The position numbers were made by a program, and so were the translations under genes. Positions 12,427 through 24,085 of a stretch of DNA of 64,000 nucleotides are shown here, piece by piece. The number at the start of each line of letters is the position of its first letter. Within the stretch, counting starts at the first letter, position 1. Below the pieces are notes generated by a model. It did not search any database. It was given only the letters and a program-made list of their open reading frames with translations, and was not told the DNA's origin. The stretch is from Alisma plantago-aquatica (Eukaryota; Streptophyta; Magnoliopsida; Alismatales; Alismataceae). The stretch is taken from assembly GCA_963693085.1 (NCBI GenBank), contig OY856412.1:963136281-963200280 (forward strand), in the 5' to 3' direction.

Positions 12427-13479
12427 TCATCCTCGGTCTTCTGCTTCACTAAACTGGGGTCCTTGTGGGTTTTGTCGGTTATACCTTGACTGTTGGGTCA
12501 CCACATTATTTCTTATTGGACAATGCTGCCTAAAATGTCCTATATGTCCACATTTATGGCAAGTTCGGCCCTCACTTGATGACCACTGCATTGGTGTACT
12601 ATATTGTGGTTGAACCGGTGTTACCAAAAACGTTGGTTGTTTAGTACCACCAATCCACTGTTCCTGTGACTGTGTAGACCTCCTTTTGAGGTTTGCCTCA
12701 TGTTTCTTTGTCACAGACCTTTCTATCCTTTGAATTGACTCCACAAATGTGGCAAATTTCTCTCTACTTTCTAATGCAGCTGCCGAGATAGACACCTCAT
12801 CATTTAGTCCTTTCTCAATACATCAAATCTTCTCCTGCTCAGTAGCAGCCATTTGAGGACAAAATCGTAAAAGTTCCATAAACCTAGCCTCATATTCATT
12901 TATTGACATGGTTCCCTGTCGAACCTTCTCAAACTATGAGATCTTTTTGTCTAAGTATGTTCTTGGAAAATACTTATTGACAAATTCTTGATGAAATTCT
13001 TCCCAACCAACCTCTTCATCGTTTATTTTTACTTCTTCTATGGCCCACCAATGACCAGCACTACCCTTCAAAAGGTATACAGCATGTTTGACTTTGTCAA
13101 TATCTGGAATACTAAGGATCTTAAAAGCCTTTTCTAACTCAGTGAGCCATAGATCAGCATCTGTCGGGCTAGTTGTCCCAGCATATTCTATAGCTCCTAT
13201 ACAACGTAGTTGTTCAAAAGTCTTACCAGACCCATGTCCCTCATTGGGAATTGGTGCCCTAGGTGCTAGTGTGGGCATCCGGTCTTCCATATACCTCATT
13301 GTGGTCATGAATTTCCTAAATCGAGCATGAATATTTGGGTTTTCTATCACAGCTTCATCAAAATGGGGATTCTCAGGCACTGATTCCTCTCTTGCATGAT
13401 CCCTTGCACCTCCTACTGGTGCAGCAACGTGATCCTCATGTTCTCCAGACATCTTTAAGCTATCTCCCTTCTTCTGCAT
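12427..13479 (-). pseudogene. gag: Ty3/gypsy gag polyprotein, two in-frame stops
   Basis: Gag forms the particle that packages retrotransposon RNA. A single minus-strand frame of 351 codons runs from ATG at 13479 to the stop at 12427. It holds the retrotransposon gag domain (TDADLWLTELEKAFKILSI, then GSAGHWW and WEEFHQEFVNKYFP) and, near the C-terminus, one CCHC zinc knuckle, CHKCGHIGHFRQHC (about 12.52-12.57 kb), that binds RNA. Two premature stops break it: TAG at 12934-12936 after KKIS, and TGA at 12823-12825 in what is usually EKIRxFEKGL, an Arg codon CGA changed to TGA. No frameshift is needed to join the parts. The 5' LTR and primer site lie about 90 bp upstream. No pol follows. The family assignment is secure; loss of function is evident in this copy. 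Confidence 0.85.
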
Positions 13480-13568
13480 AAGCAGAAGTCACTATAAGAT
13501 ATACTGGAGGATACTAGAATAGACTCAACACCTTAGTCCTATGTCTCTATAGACTCAGCGAACCTATA

Positions 13569-13580
13569 GATCTGATACCA
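13569..13580 (-). other. Primer binding site (Met-tRNA type)
   Basis: The minus strand reads TGGTATCAGATC, complementary to the 3' end of initiator Met-tRNA, 6 nt after the LTR end. It sets the minus orientation of the gag-only element. Confidence 0.8.
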
Positions 13581-14399
13581 CTAAATTGTGACACACTGTT
13601 CGAACAAAACGCCATTAACTAAGCGGAAGCGATCATTAACAACGGATTAACAAAAATCACTAAAAATTAAAACCTTTTGCAAAGAGATCCAATTCTAGGA
13701 AACTCTTAACAACAAGAACCAAAGTATTACATGTACATTCTGATTCACAAGTACATTACATGTACCATCTCTTCTCGAGGATTATATACATCAATTGCTC
13801 TATTAAGTCTACACATGAACAACACAAAACCTTGAGGCATTCAAGCCAAAATCTCAGATCGATTATAAAAATACTAAGTATTGACTCCTAGACCTGAGAG
13901 TACAGATGCGACACATAGGACTCATATCTTTAAGACACGAAAGCCAGTATCTCCACCTCAGATATTACTGTTGTCCCTAATATTGCTGTTCTTTCCCTGT
14001 TGTATGATTTCTACCTCCTCATCTGCGTCCACCTAAAAATGTTGGATCCCACGGGGTGAGACAATTGAAATTGTCCCAGTGAGAGATATAACTCTCCGCC
14101 AGAAGCATTATTATTGCAGTTTAATAGAATAAAACTGAGCAGAGGATAAGCAGTTTAGAACAATCTCATCTTTTAAAGCATTGCAACTATCTATGATAGA
14201 GCAGTAAATCATTTATTCACTTTATAAGGAATATGAAGAACATGTATATCATTTATCCATCTTACTATATCAACATCTCAAGCTTATCTTGAGATAATCA
14301 TTATCATGATATGTCATCCATGAATCATTCTCATTTCTATCTGTTGGCCTCAGCCAATCTGCTAACCAGATATTGAGTTGTACCAGTCATGTGAGTATA

Positions 14400-16050
14400 C
14401 ATCATCCAATTCTGTTCAGGCATTGGACTATGCCAATCTTGTGCAACCATTCTAGGCATTGGACTATGCCAATCTTGTGCAAACATTCTAGGCATTGGAC
14501 TATACCAATCCTGTATAAACATTCCAGGCATTGGACTATACCAATCATGTGTAAACATTCTAGGCATTGGACTATACCAATCATGTGCAACCATTCCAGG
14601 CATTGGATTATACCAATCATGTGACATTATTCCAGGTATTGGGTTATTACCAATCATGTGCAATTATTCCAGGTATTGGATTATGACCAATCATGTGACA
14701 TTATTCCAGGTATTGGGTTATTACCAATCATGTGCAATTATTCCAGGTATTGGGTTATGACCAATCATGTGACATTATTCCAGGTATTAGGTTATTACCA
14801 ATCTTGTGACATTATTCCAGGTATTGGGTTATGACCAATCCTGTGACATTATTCCAGGTATTGGGTTATTACCAATCATGTGCAATTATTCTAGGTATTG
14901 GGTTATGACCAATCCTGTGACATTATTCCATGGGTTATTACCAATCCTGTGACATTATTCTAGGTATTGGGTTATGACCAATCTTGTGGCATTATTCCAG
15001 GTATTGGGTTATTACCAATCATGTGCAATTATTCAAGGTATTGGGTTATGACCAATCATGTGACATTATTCCAGGTATTGGGTTATTGCCAATCCTATGC
15101 AATTATTTCAGGTATTGGGTTATGACCAATCCTATGACATTATTCCAGGTATTGGGTTATTACCAATCCTATACAATTATTCCAGGTATCAGGTTATGAC
15201 CAATCCTATGACATTATTCCAGGTATTGGGTTATTACCAATCCTGTGCAATTATTCCAGGTATTGGGTTATTATCAATCTTGTGCAATTATTCCAGGTAT
15301 TGGGTTATGACCAATCATGTGACATTATTCCAGGTATTGGTAGGGGTGAGCATCGGTCCAAAACCGGACCGGACCGGACCGGACCGGACCGAGGACCGAA
15401 AATCAATAATTTTTGGACCGTTGACCGGACCGTTTGGTGGTCGGACCGGACCGGGACCGGACCGTTTTGACCGCGGACCGGACCGGACCGGACCGTTTGG
15501 ACCGCAATCAGCCTTTTTTAGATGTTTTACAACTTATTTAATTATACAAAGTTGATAATCTTAGTCACTTCTAACAATTATATAACTTTAGTATCAAACA
15601 TTTATACTAGTAGTACTTATATATGTACTTTATTTGTAGTTATTATAGAATATACCTTCAAATATATATAGATTTTATATAAAAGTTAGTCTGCGGTCCG
15701 GACCGGACCGGACCGGTTTTGGACCAGACCGGACCGGACCGGACCGAAGACCGAATTTATCGAATTTATTGGACCGCGGACCGGACCGAACCGGACCGAA
15801 TTGAGCGGTCCGGTCCGGTTTTACGGTCTGGACCGAGATTTGCTCACCCCTAGGTATTGGGTTATTACCAATCCTGTGCAATTATTCCAGGTATTGGGTT
15901 ATGACCAATCCTGTGACATTATTCCAGGTATTGGGTTATTACCAATCCTGTGCAATTATTCCAGGTATTTGGTTATTACCAATTCGGTGACATTATTCCA
16001 GGTATTGGATTATTACCAATCCTGTGAAATTATTCTAGGTATTGAACTAT
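14400..16050. repeat. 37-bp tandem array in the 5' LTR (split by a hAT element)
   Basis: Same CCAATCCTGTGACATTATTC-type unit as at 5.96-7.2 kb, with alternating GACATT/GCAATT variants. It is interrupted by the insertion at 15341-15852 and ended by the Athila-like element. Open frames here are artefacts. Confidence 0.9.
15341..15852. mobile_element. hAT-type MITE made largely of GGACC repeats
   Basis: Ends are perfect 11-bp inverted repeats (TAGGGGTGAGC ... GCTCACCCCTA), and the element is flanked by an 8-bp duplication GGTATTGG (15333-15340, 15853-15860), the hAT hallmark. The subterminal regions are arrays of GGACC/CCGGA, (GGACCGGACC)n on one side and its complement on the other, so most of the 512 bp can fold on itself. 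There is no transposase. The centre (about 15530-15690) is AT-rich. Confidence 0.85.
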
Positions 16051-16055
16051 GTCAA

Positions 16056-17867
16056 TGATATGTGTCGCTTAACATACCAATCACTAAGATAGTTAATCCT
16101 AGAGTTTAATCCTTTTAACTCTCCGGTTAAGGCTAGTATAGAAGGGTCGACTCCCAAAGGACAACTTTTGAAGATTGTTTCTTAAAAACCCAATTATTTG
16201 AAGAACTTATTTTATTTGTTTTTGGTATTTTCAGATTTAGAACGGAAAGTAAAATCGGTTTGGGTGATGAATTGTTACACTAAGGAAGGAAATTTCTGAA
16301 ATTAAATTAGCACTAAACAAGAATATTATTTGCCCTGCAAAAGGTAAACAAAGATTGTTGTTAGCACAAGAAACTATTGCAAATTGAAAGACTAAAAATT
16401 AAAGAAAACAAAAACGGTCGGTGATTGAAATCAAAGAGAGAGAATCGAGGCGTTAGGGGTTTTCACCTCCTTAGTCATGGCAAGAAACGAATTAACAATT
16501 AATCGACAAATAGGCGACGGTATGTGAATCACAAAAACCCACAAAAGATGAACTCCACATGAGCCCATTGGTCCTGGTGCTCATATTTCCTAGTTCGTCA
16601 TCCGAAAAGAGATAAATCTGCGGTCACATCAGAATCTCTATGTGAATTGGTTTAATCGTTCTAAACCCGGATTTCCATGGTCATTTCCATCCAGGTTAAC
16701 ATATACATCTAACGAGTAATTACTTCGCTAGATTATCGATTTAATAAACCAATCGTCGTCTAAAAGAAATCGATTAAAACTAATTTGATCAAACCATGGA
16801 TAAGGGTCTATTTCCCTTGCCTCGATATGGAACTACTCACTCATAGTTGAGGAGAAGGGGGAGACGGAGGAAGAAAGTACATTGGCCATAGTCTAGCCCA
16901 AAATAGGAAATCAATCATTATGCTAGAGACAATGAAATGGCCAGGTTCTTAATTCCTTGCTCCAGAACTAAAGAAAGGGGAAAAGGAGATCTAGATCTAA
17001 AAGTGGAATAAAAGAGTCGAGGAACAATCTAAGAATGAACAATGCTTCAAGAAAATTTACTTTATTGCAGAATAAGAAGATGATTACAAGAATAAAGCTT
17101 CAGAATCCCATACAAAGAGAAATCCAAGATGCCCAAAGAGGAGGAAGTGCCCCTCCTTTTATAGGAGAAGGAGGGGGGTATACATTAGGTTTAGGGCAAA
17201 AGAAATGGTCGCCGGCGGCTGCTAACTTTCTAGATCTAATCAATAGAGGAAACAATTGATTGATTTGCATTCCTTTTGCATTAATTTCCCGCAACAACAA
17301 TTTCGAGCTTATTTTTGGGCTAGTCAAAAATTCGGAAACGGCCCGAAAATATATTTTTCCTGTATATAATTGAATTATCTTTCTAACGCATACTTGCACA
17401 ATAAATTCTGCCTTGGGATGTGGGAGTTATACCAATTTTTGTGAAAGGTATATACTGAAATCAGACTATGCGGAAAAACGTAAGGCTACATTCACTGGTT
17501 AATTGCGCAGCCAAATAAACACCAAAAATACTGCAAAATATGTCTTTTTATAGCCAATAAAATTCTCTTTTCATTCCATACTTTATCTTGAAATTCCGCC
17601 TTTAGACACAAAGGATATGGCTATTTTGGTGACGAGTATCTCAGGCACTGCGGGAATATTTGAAAAGCCTCATATCTTCATCTTTTATTTTCTCAATTTA
17701 ATTACTTAGATAATTTCTGAAAATTAAGAAAAATATCATAAGAATTCAGGAAAATTATATCAAGAAGATGAAAGTGATATTTATTTTGAATTAGCTAAAA
17801 TTAACAAAAAAGTCATAATTAATTATTCTAAATGAAGCAAAAATAAGAGATGAATATGCATTCATCA
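16056..17867 (-). repeat. 3' LTR of the Athila-like element
   Basis: Direct repeat of 22272-24085. The + strand starts TGATATGTGTCGC and ends GCATTCATCA. The GGAGGGGC..TATAAAAGGAGG region (minus, about 17145-17165) is a plausible TATA promoter. Confidence 0.9.
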
Positions 17868-19320
17868 AAATACCCCAAACTTAAACTTTACTCGTCCCGA
17901 GCAACATTAAAATCAAGAAATACTTTCAAGACATACTCTCAACCTATCATCCTCACTCTACTAACAATCACTTGATTCCTTCCACCAAAATATGGCCAAG
18001 CGGCCCTGACTTCCTGAATTCACAAAAAGTGACTTTTATATTTCCTACTTCACAAACTTGCATTTATTCAAGACCTGCAATAAAATAGATTTTCATTTCA
18101 CCTTTGCATTTGGTACTCCAATTTTTTTTTAAGTTTTACACAAGAACATGGCTGATTTGGATGGTTGGGGTTTTTGTAGTTTTCCCTTGGGTAGAAAATT
18201 GGAGTGAAGGAGGTATGGAAGAAGGACAGTCTCTCCTCTATTCGACTCGAGACCTTTTTATTTAGTGGACATGCAGTTACATTGACCGCATTTTTTTTCT
18301 TTGATTTTTGATGATACACCCAATTGCGTGGGTATGGAAGAAGCGGAAGAGGGGGAAGGGGTGCCACCCCAAACTTAGCCTTTTGGGCATTATTGGCTTT
18401 TTTTTCTTTATGCCGAATGGAAAGATTTGGAAGTGGTAGAAGAAGCGTAGAAGAGGTTGTTCTTGTGCAACTTTTTTTTCATCTTTTTTTAAGAGTACCA
18501 TGCATTGGTTCAATTATTACCGAATCATGCAAAAAATAAAGAAAATTTATACAAGTTGTACATGATAAGAAAGCATCACTCTTGAATCCTATCAGTCCTC
18601 TATGGCTTGCCATCTTTTCCAAGGAGTGATTATTATTTGAGGTCCTAAGTGACATGAGGATTTCTAGTCATGAAAGTTTCAAAATTTTAGTTGCAAGGCA
18701 GTTACATCATTAAGGGGAGTATTTTGACAAATGATCATATCAAGGCCGACTAGATAAAGGCCATTTTACAATTAAGTAAAAAAATTGGCCGACTAGATAA
18801 GGGCCAAAAACTAAAGTAACTAATGAAAATAAAGATGAAAAGGAAAAAAACAAATAAGGAAAAGATAGGGGTGGAGCACATACCACCCACCCCCACCCCA
18901 GGATTAGAATTTTGCTCGTCCCGAGCAAACTTTTAGACTGAGATGGAGGAAAGAGGATCACGGCAGTGGCGGATAGTATGGAAGTGGAGGAGCGGAGGAG
19001 GAGGCATGGTTGTGGTAGTGACTTGGTTGATTTCCTCAGAACCACTCCATCATCTTTGCTTATGTGTCTCGAAATGTATCCTGAATGGCTTGGCGTACGT
19101 CAGTATACCAAGGATAAAAATTGAAATCAAGATGGTTAGGTCCCCATGGTTTGACATATGGTGGAGAACAGTCATATTGAATCTCATTTGTATAAGGATA
19201 ATTATTATAAGAAGCATTATTTTGACTGAATTGTAGTTGTTCGATTATATGTTGTCCACTAGTATCAATGGGGGTTGGGATGAAGGGATGATAATCGGAG
19301 TATCCATCCATGACATTTGG
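17868..19320 (-). other. Athila-like element interior downstream of gag-pro; polypurine tract
   Basis: Where pol should lie there is only 1.45 kb of low-complexity, non-coding sequence. A short frame (19311-19060, 83 codons, beginning MDGYSDYHPF) resembles no domain I recognise. The words GCTCGGGACGAG (near 17.9 kb and again near 18.92 kb) and AGTTTGGGGTATTT before the LTR are the usual Athila/Tat pre-LTR sequence. The repeated GCTCGGGACGAG suggests an internal rearrangement that removed pol. Confidence 0.6.
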
Positions 19321-22095
19321 TTACACTGCTTGGGTAGTGATATGTAGTAGTGGCTCAAAAGATGTTTGGTGGTTATCATAGAGCAGTTCCTCAAAGGGAG
19401 AGGGAGGAGAGGAAATGGGTATGGTCATAGATGGGTGAGGAGGTTGTGGGAGAGGAACTTCTTGAGTGGTGATGTTGGTTGTATCCACATTATGAATAGT
19501 GGGAGGGTAAATGTCCATCTTGATAGGACTGACTGGGCCAGTTTGAGTAGCAACTTGATTGTCCACCAGAGAAATTTGGGTTTCGATCACATGTGGTGGT
19601 TCAGAATTAAGGAAACGTTGTTGCATCTTATTGAACTGGTCCATGCATTGAAGGAAATAGACTTCTTCCTCCTGGGTGTACTTCATGTTACCCCCAGAGG
19701 CTTGAAAATTTATGAACTCCGTTCCCACTCTTAGTGTGAGAAGTCCTGCCTCAACGTCGATGAGGGCCCTGGCCGTGGCAAGGAATGGCCGACCAAAGAT
19801 GAGAGGGTAGCTAGTGTCTTCTTTTATATCAAGTACCACAAAGTCATAAGGGATATAGAAATTTCCGACCTTGATTGGCACATCATCAATAATACCAAGA
19901 GGCTTGGTAATGGAAGAGTCTGCAAGTTGAATACGCATCGGAATTGGTCTAGCATCAGTTAGACCAAACCTTCTACACATGCTCAAAGGGATGATGGACA
20001 CACTAGCTCCAAGATCAGCTAGGCCTGAATGGCTGGTAGAGTCACTGATAGAACAAGTGATTCTGAAAGATCCTGGATCTTTGCGTTTCTTTGGCGTTTT
20101 ACTTTGGATGATGTCTGATGTAGTTTTGGTCAATTTTACCATTTCAGATTCCTCGGTAATGCGCTTACAGTTTAGAAGGGCTTTGAAGATTTTTTTCCAT
20201 TCAGGTAGATCAGTCATAGTGTCCAAAAGTGGGATGTTGACGCATAACTTTCTCATAATTTCCTTGAATTTGTTGAACCTAGAGTCTAATTGGGTATACT
20301 TCAGCTGGCCTGCAAAAGGTACACACGGCTTATATACATGACTCTCTTCTTGTGGGGGAGGTGATCTCAGTGCTTGAGGGACAACAACAGCCTCTTCATC
20401 ACCCCCTTGGTCAAAATCTATGATGGGGGAACTTCCTTCTTCTTTCGTGGTAAGGCCAGATCTAGTAGTAACAACCTTAAGTTGTTCTATATGCCTGGGG
20501 TTGGGTTCAGGCTGCCCTGCAAAAGTCCCAGCAGGGGGTTTCTGTTGGGCAAATAGGCGGGCCAACTGTGCGTCAGTTGCTTTTTGATGGGCTTGTATGG
20601 CCATGAGGGTTTGTTCTATGTTCGCCAGGCTAGGATGACTTGGGGGAGGAGGAGGGGGGGCATTTTGAGGCGGCTGGGGAGGTTGAGGTTGGTTTAGATT
20701 TTGGGGTGGAATGTTTAAGTTTTGGAATTTTTGGTAGAGTTGTCGATTTTGGTAGTTTCCTTGATTTCCAAAATTTCTTTGATTGTTGTATGGGAATCCA
20801 GGCGGTGGTCGATTGTTACCTTGAGGGTAGGTAAGCCTTTGTTGAAGTTGGTTAGAGTTCTCGGCACCTGAAGGGTTCCCGTATTGAAAACCAGGGTGGT
20901 TTCTAGGTTGGTTGGGATTGTAGTAACTTTGACCTGGTATTGTATGAATCGAATTGAGGTCTTCTGGTTGTTGTCTTACTTCATGTTGCATGGGCATGTT
21001 GTAGAGATATTGACAGTGGAGGGTGGTATGGTCGTATCCTTGGCCAATACCACAAAGGGAATCCATGGCTTTTAGTTTTTGGGTTGACTCTCTAAGGGTA
21101 ACCAAGGATGACTCTAACCGATCTTGTTTTAAGGTAATTAATTTGAGGCTTTCTGCTATGCTTTGGATATCATTATTAACTTCTATCTTGGCTACCTTAA
21201 GGATTCCGCCAATCCCTCTTCTAGCCCTTGTTTCGGAAGCCCGTTTGACTACCTCCCATGCGCTAGTCAAACTTTGATGCATGAAATTTCCTCCATATGA
21301 GGAATCGAGAAAGAATTTGGTATCATCATCAACACCACGATAGAAGATCTCTATGAGTTGGGCTTGAGAGATATCATGGTGGGGGCACTTTCTAAGTAAG
21401 TCTTTGAACCTTTTCCAAGCTTCACCTAAAGATTCTCCTGGGGACATAGAAAAATGAGTTATTTTACCCCTAAGTTCATAGGTGAGAGACGGGGGGTAAA
21501 ATGTCTCAAGGAACTTGCTTTGTAGAACTTCCCAAGTTGTGACATGTTCTTTGCTCTCCATGGTGTTGTACCAGCTACTAGCTTGGCCGGAGAGAGAATA
21601 CTTAAGCAACCTAAGGCGGATGGCATCTTCAGAGACACCCGGGAGTTTGTTCAAAGAGAAAAGGTCAATGAACCGTTGAAGATGATCTTGGCAACTTTCC
21701 CCATTGTTGCCTGAGAAAGGGTTGGCTTGCATCATGGTGATCCATTGTGTTCGGATTTCGAATTGTGGAGCAATAATATCGGGGGGTATAACCGGATGTT
21801 GCGCATAGGCCGTTTTGGGAACAGAAAAGTCTTTTAATTGTTTTTGCCTTTCGGCTTCCCTCCTATCGGCTTCTATGGTTTCTTGTTCGGCCCTAAAGGC
21901 TGCTCGCAAAGTGGCTTCTCTTTCCGCTTGTTCGGCTTGGATGAGCTCTCTTTGAGCTGCGAGAGCTTGGTCGATCCTACGGGAGACTTCGTCTTCATTC
22001 ATTCTCACTAGATTTTGACGATTTAGACGATGAAAAGTCATTTCTATTTCCGGATCAAAAGGTTGAAAATCGTCGTTCGGGCGTCGCATGCACAA
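19321..22095 (-). CDS. Athila-type gag-aspartic protease polyprotein (intact frame)
   Basis: This 924-codon open frame encodes the structural and protease part of an Athila-like retrotransposon. An N-terminal charged coiled segment (QRELIQAEQAEREATLRA, about residues 48-65) precedes the gag domain (PFSGNNGESCQDHLQRFIDL from about 127; SWYNTMESKE; FLETFYPPS). A zinc-knuckle-like site near residue 350 (CGIGQGYDHTTLHC) lacks the first Cys of the CCHC pattern. A long Pro/Gln/Asn-rich linker follows. The aspartic protease starts at DLGASVSIIP (about residue 690; catalytic Asp of D-x-G-A) and runs through PLIFGRPFLATA. The frame ends after a Pro/Thr-rich tail without any RT. The start at 22095 is about 150 bp downstream of the primer site, as expected. 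An uninterrupted frame this long indicates a recent insertion; whether it is expressed cannot be judged. Confidence 0.85.
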   Translation of the reverse strand: MCMRRPNDDFQPFDPEIEMTFHRLNRQNLVRMNEDEVSRRIDQALAAQRELIQAEQAEREATLRAAFRAEQETIEADRREAERQKQLKDFSVPKTAYAQHPVIPPDIIAPQFEIRTQWITMMQANPFSGNNGESCQDHLQRFIDLFSLNKLPGVSEDAIRLRLLKYSLSGQASSWYNTMESKEHVTTWEVLQSKFLETFYPPSLTYELRGKITHFSMSPGESLGEAWKRFKDLLRKCPHHDISQAQLIEIFYRGVDDDTKFFLDSSYGGNFMHQSLTSAWEVVKRASETRARRGIGGILKVAKIEVNNDIQSIAESLKLITLKQDRLESSLVTLRESTQKLKAMDSLCGIGQGYDHTTLHCQYLYNMPMQHEVRQQPEDLNSIHTIPGQSYYNPNQPRNHPGFQYGNPSGAENSNQLQQRLTYPQGNNRPPPGFPYNNQRNFGNQGNYQNRQLYQKFQNLNIPPQNLNQPQPPQPPQNAPPPPPPSHPSLANIEQTLMAIQAHQKATDAQLARLFAQQKPPAGTFAGQPEPNPRHIEQLKVVTTRSGLTTKEEGSSPIIDFDQGGDEEAVVVPQALRSPPPQEESHVYKPCVPFAGQLKYTQLDSRFNKFKEIMRKLCVNIPLLDTMTDLPEWKKIFKALLNCKRITEESEMVKLTKTTSDIIQSKTPKKRKDPGSFRITCSISDSTSHSGLADLGASVSIIPLSMCRRFGLTDARPIPMRIQLADSSITKPLGIIDDVPIKVGNFYIPYDFVVLDIKEDTSYPLIFGRPFLATARALIDVEAGLLTLRVGTEFINFQASGGNMKYTQEEEVYFLQCMDQFNKMQQRFLNSEPPHVIETQISLVDNQVATQTGPVSPIKMDIYPPTIHNVDTTNITTQEVPLPQPPHPSMTIPISSPPSPFEELLYDNHQTSFEPLLHITTQAV

Positions 22096-22250
22096 TTAAA
22101 GCAGTTAATTCGTGTGCAGAAAAAACGTATTGTCGGAATGGAAACTCAGCAGAAAGAGGAGTACACTTCCGGAATGTTACTCAGAAGGCATGAAAAAAAG
22201 GAAAAAAAGTTTTTCAAAATTGTTTTGGGGTTCGAGAAAACAATCTGTTG

Positions 22251-22268
22251 TCCCCGACAACGGCGCCA
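22251..22268 (-). other. Primer binding site of the Athila-like element
   Basis: The minus strand reads TGGCGCCGTTGTCGGGGA, the Athila/Tat-type primer site, three bases inside the 5' LTR. Confidence 0.85.
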
Positions 22269-22271
22269 AAT

Positions 22272-24085
22272 TGATATACGTCGCTTAACATACCAATCAC
22301 TAAGATAGTTAATTCTAGAGTTTAATCCTTTTAACTCTCTGGTTAAGGCTAGTATAGAAGGGTCGAATCCCAAAGGACAACTTTTGAAGACTGTTTCTTA
22401 AAAACCCAATTATTTGAAGAACTAATTTTATTTGTTTTTGGTATTTTCAGATTTAGAACGGAAAGTAAAATCGGTTTGGGTGATGAATTGTTACACTAAG
22501 GAAGGAAATTGTTGGAATTAAATTAGCACTAAACAAGAATTTTATTTGTCCTGCAAAAGGTAAACAAAGATTGTTGTTAGCACAAGAAACTATTGCAAAT
22601 TGAAAGACTAAAAATTAAAACAAACAAAAATGGTCGGTGATTGAAATCAAAGAGAGAGAATCGAGGCGTTAGGGGTTTTCACCTCCTTAGCCATGGCAAG
22701 AAATGAATTAACAATTAATTGACAAATAGGCGACGGCATGTGAATCACAAAAACCCACAAAAGATGAACTCCACATGAGCCCATTGGTCCTGGTGCTCAT
22801 GTTTCCTAGTTCGTCATCCAAAAAGAGATAAATCCGCGGTCACATCAGAATCTCTATGTGAATTGGTTTAATCGTTCTAAACCCAGATTTTCATGGTCAT
22901 TTCCATCCAAGTTAACATATACATCTAACGAGTAATTACTTCGCTAGATTATCGATTTAATAAACCAATCACCGTCTAAAAGAAATCGATTAAAACTAAT
23001 TTGATCAAACCATGGCTAAGGGGCTATTCCCTTTGCCTCGATATGGAACTACTCACTCATAGTTGAGGAGAAGGGGGAGACGGAGGAAGAAAGTACCTTG
23101 GCCATAGTCTAGCCCAAAATAGGAAATCAATCCTTATGCTAGAGACAATGAAATGGCCAGGTTCTTAATTCCTTGCTCCAGAACTAAAGAAAGGGGAAAA
23201 GGAGATCTAGATCTAAAAGCGGAATAAAAGAGTCAAGGAACAATCTAAGAATGAACAATGCTTCAAGAAAATTTACTTTATTGCATAATAAGAAGATGAT
23301 TACAAGAATAAAGTTTCAGAATCTCATACAAAGAGAAATCCAAGATGCCCAAAGAGGAGGAAGTGCCCCTCCTTTTATAGGATAAGGAGGGGGGTATACA
23401 TTAGGTTTAGGGTAAAAGAAATGGCCGCCAGCGGCTGCTAACTTTCTAGATCTAATCAATAGAGGAAACAATTGATTGATTTGCATTCCTTTTGCATTAA
23501 TTTCCCACAACAACAATTTCGAGCTTATTTTTGGGCTAGTCAAAAATTCGGAAACGGCCCGAAAATATATTTTTCCTGTATATAATTGAATTATCTTTCT
23601 AACGCATACTTGCACAATAAATTCCACCTTGGGATGTGCGAGTTATACCAATTTTGGTGAAAGGTATATACTGAAATCAGACTCTGCGGAAAAACGTAAG
23701 GCTACATTCACTGGTTAATTGTGCAGCCAAATAAACACCAAAATTACCGCAAAATATGTCTTTTTTGTAGCCAATAAAATTCTCTTTTCATTCCATACTT
23801 TATCTTGAAATTCCTCCTTTAGACGAAAAAGATATGGCTATTTTGGTGACGAGTATCTCAGGCACTGCGGGAATATTTGAAAAGTCTCATATCTTCATCT
23901 TTTATTTTCTCGATTTAATTACTTAGATAATTCCTGAAAATTAAAAAAAATATCATAAGAATTCAGGAAAATTATATCAAGAAGATGAAAGTGATATTTA
24001 TTTTGATATAGCTAAAATTAACAAAAAAAATCCTAATTAATTATTCTAAATGAAGCAAAAATAAGAGATGAATATGCATTCATCA
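22272..24085 (-). repeat. 5' LTR of the Athila-like element
   Basis: Pairs with 16056-17867. The few substitutions visible by eye include TGATATACGTCGC versus TGATATGTGTCGC at the + strand start. Flanked on the right by the target copy GTCAA. Confidence 0.9.

Larger units (their letters stand above)
16056..24085 (-). mobile_element. Athila-like gag-protease LTR retrotransposon
   Basis: LTRs at 16056-17867 and 22272-24085 (1,812 and 1,814 bp) begin TGATGAATGC and end in TATCA on the minus strand. They look nearly identical by eye. A perfect 5-bp target duplication GTCAA (16051-16055, 24086-24090) flanks the element. The primer site TGGCGCCGTTGTCGGGGA and the polypurine tract AGTTTGGGGTATT are those of the Athila/Tat lineages. 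The interior codes for gag and aspartic protease in one open frame; RT, RNase H and integrase are absent. It lies inside the 5' LTR of the gag-only element and is younger than it. Confidence 0.9.

Noticed and set aside
19366..21277. Several + strand frames of 60-122 codons
   Set aside because: Shadows of the 924-codon gag-protease frame on the minus strand.
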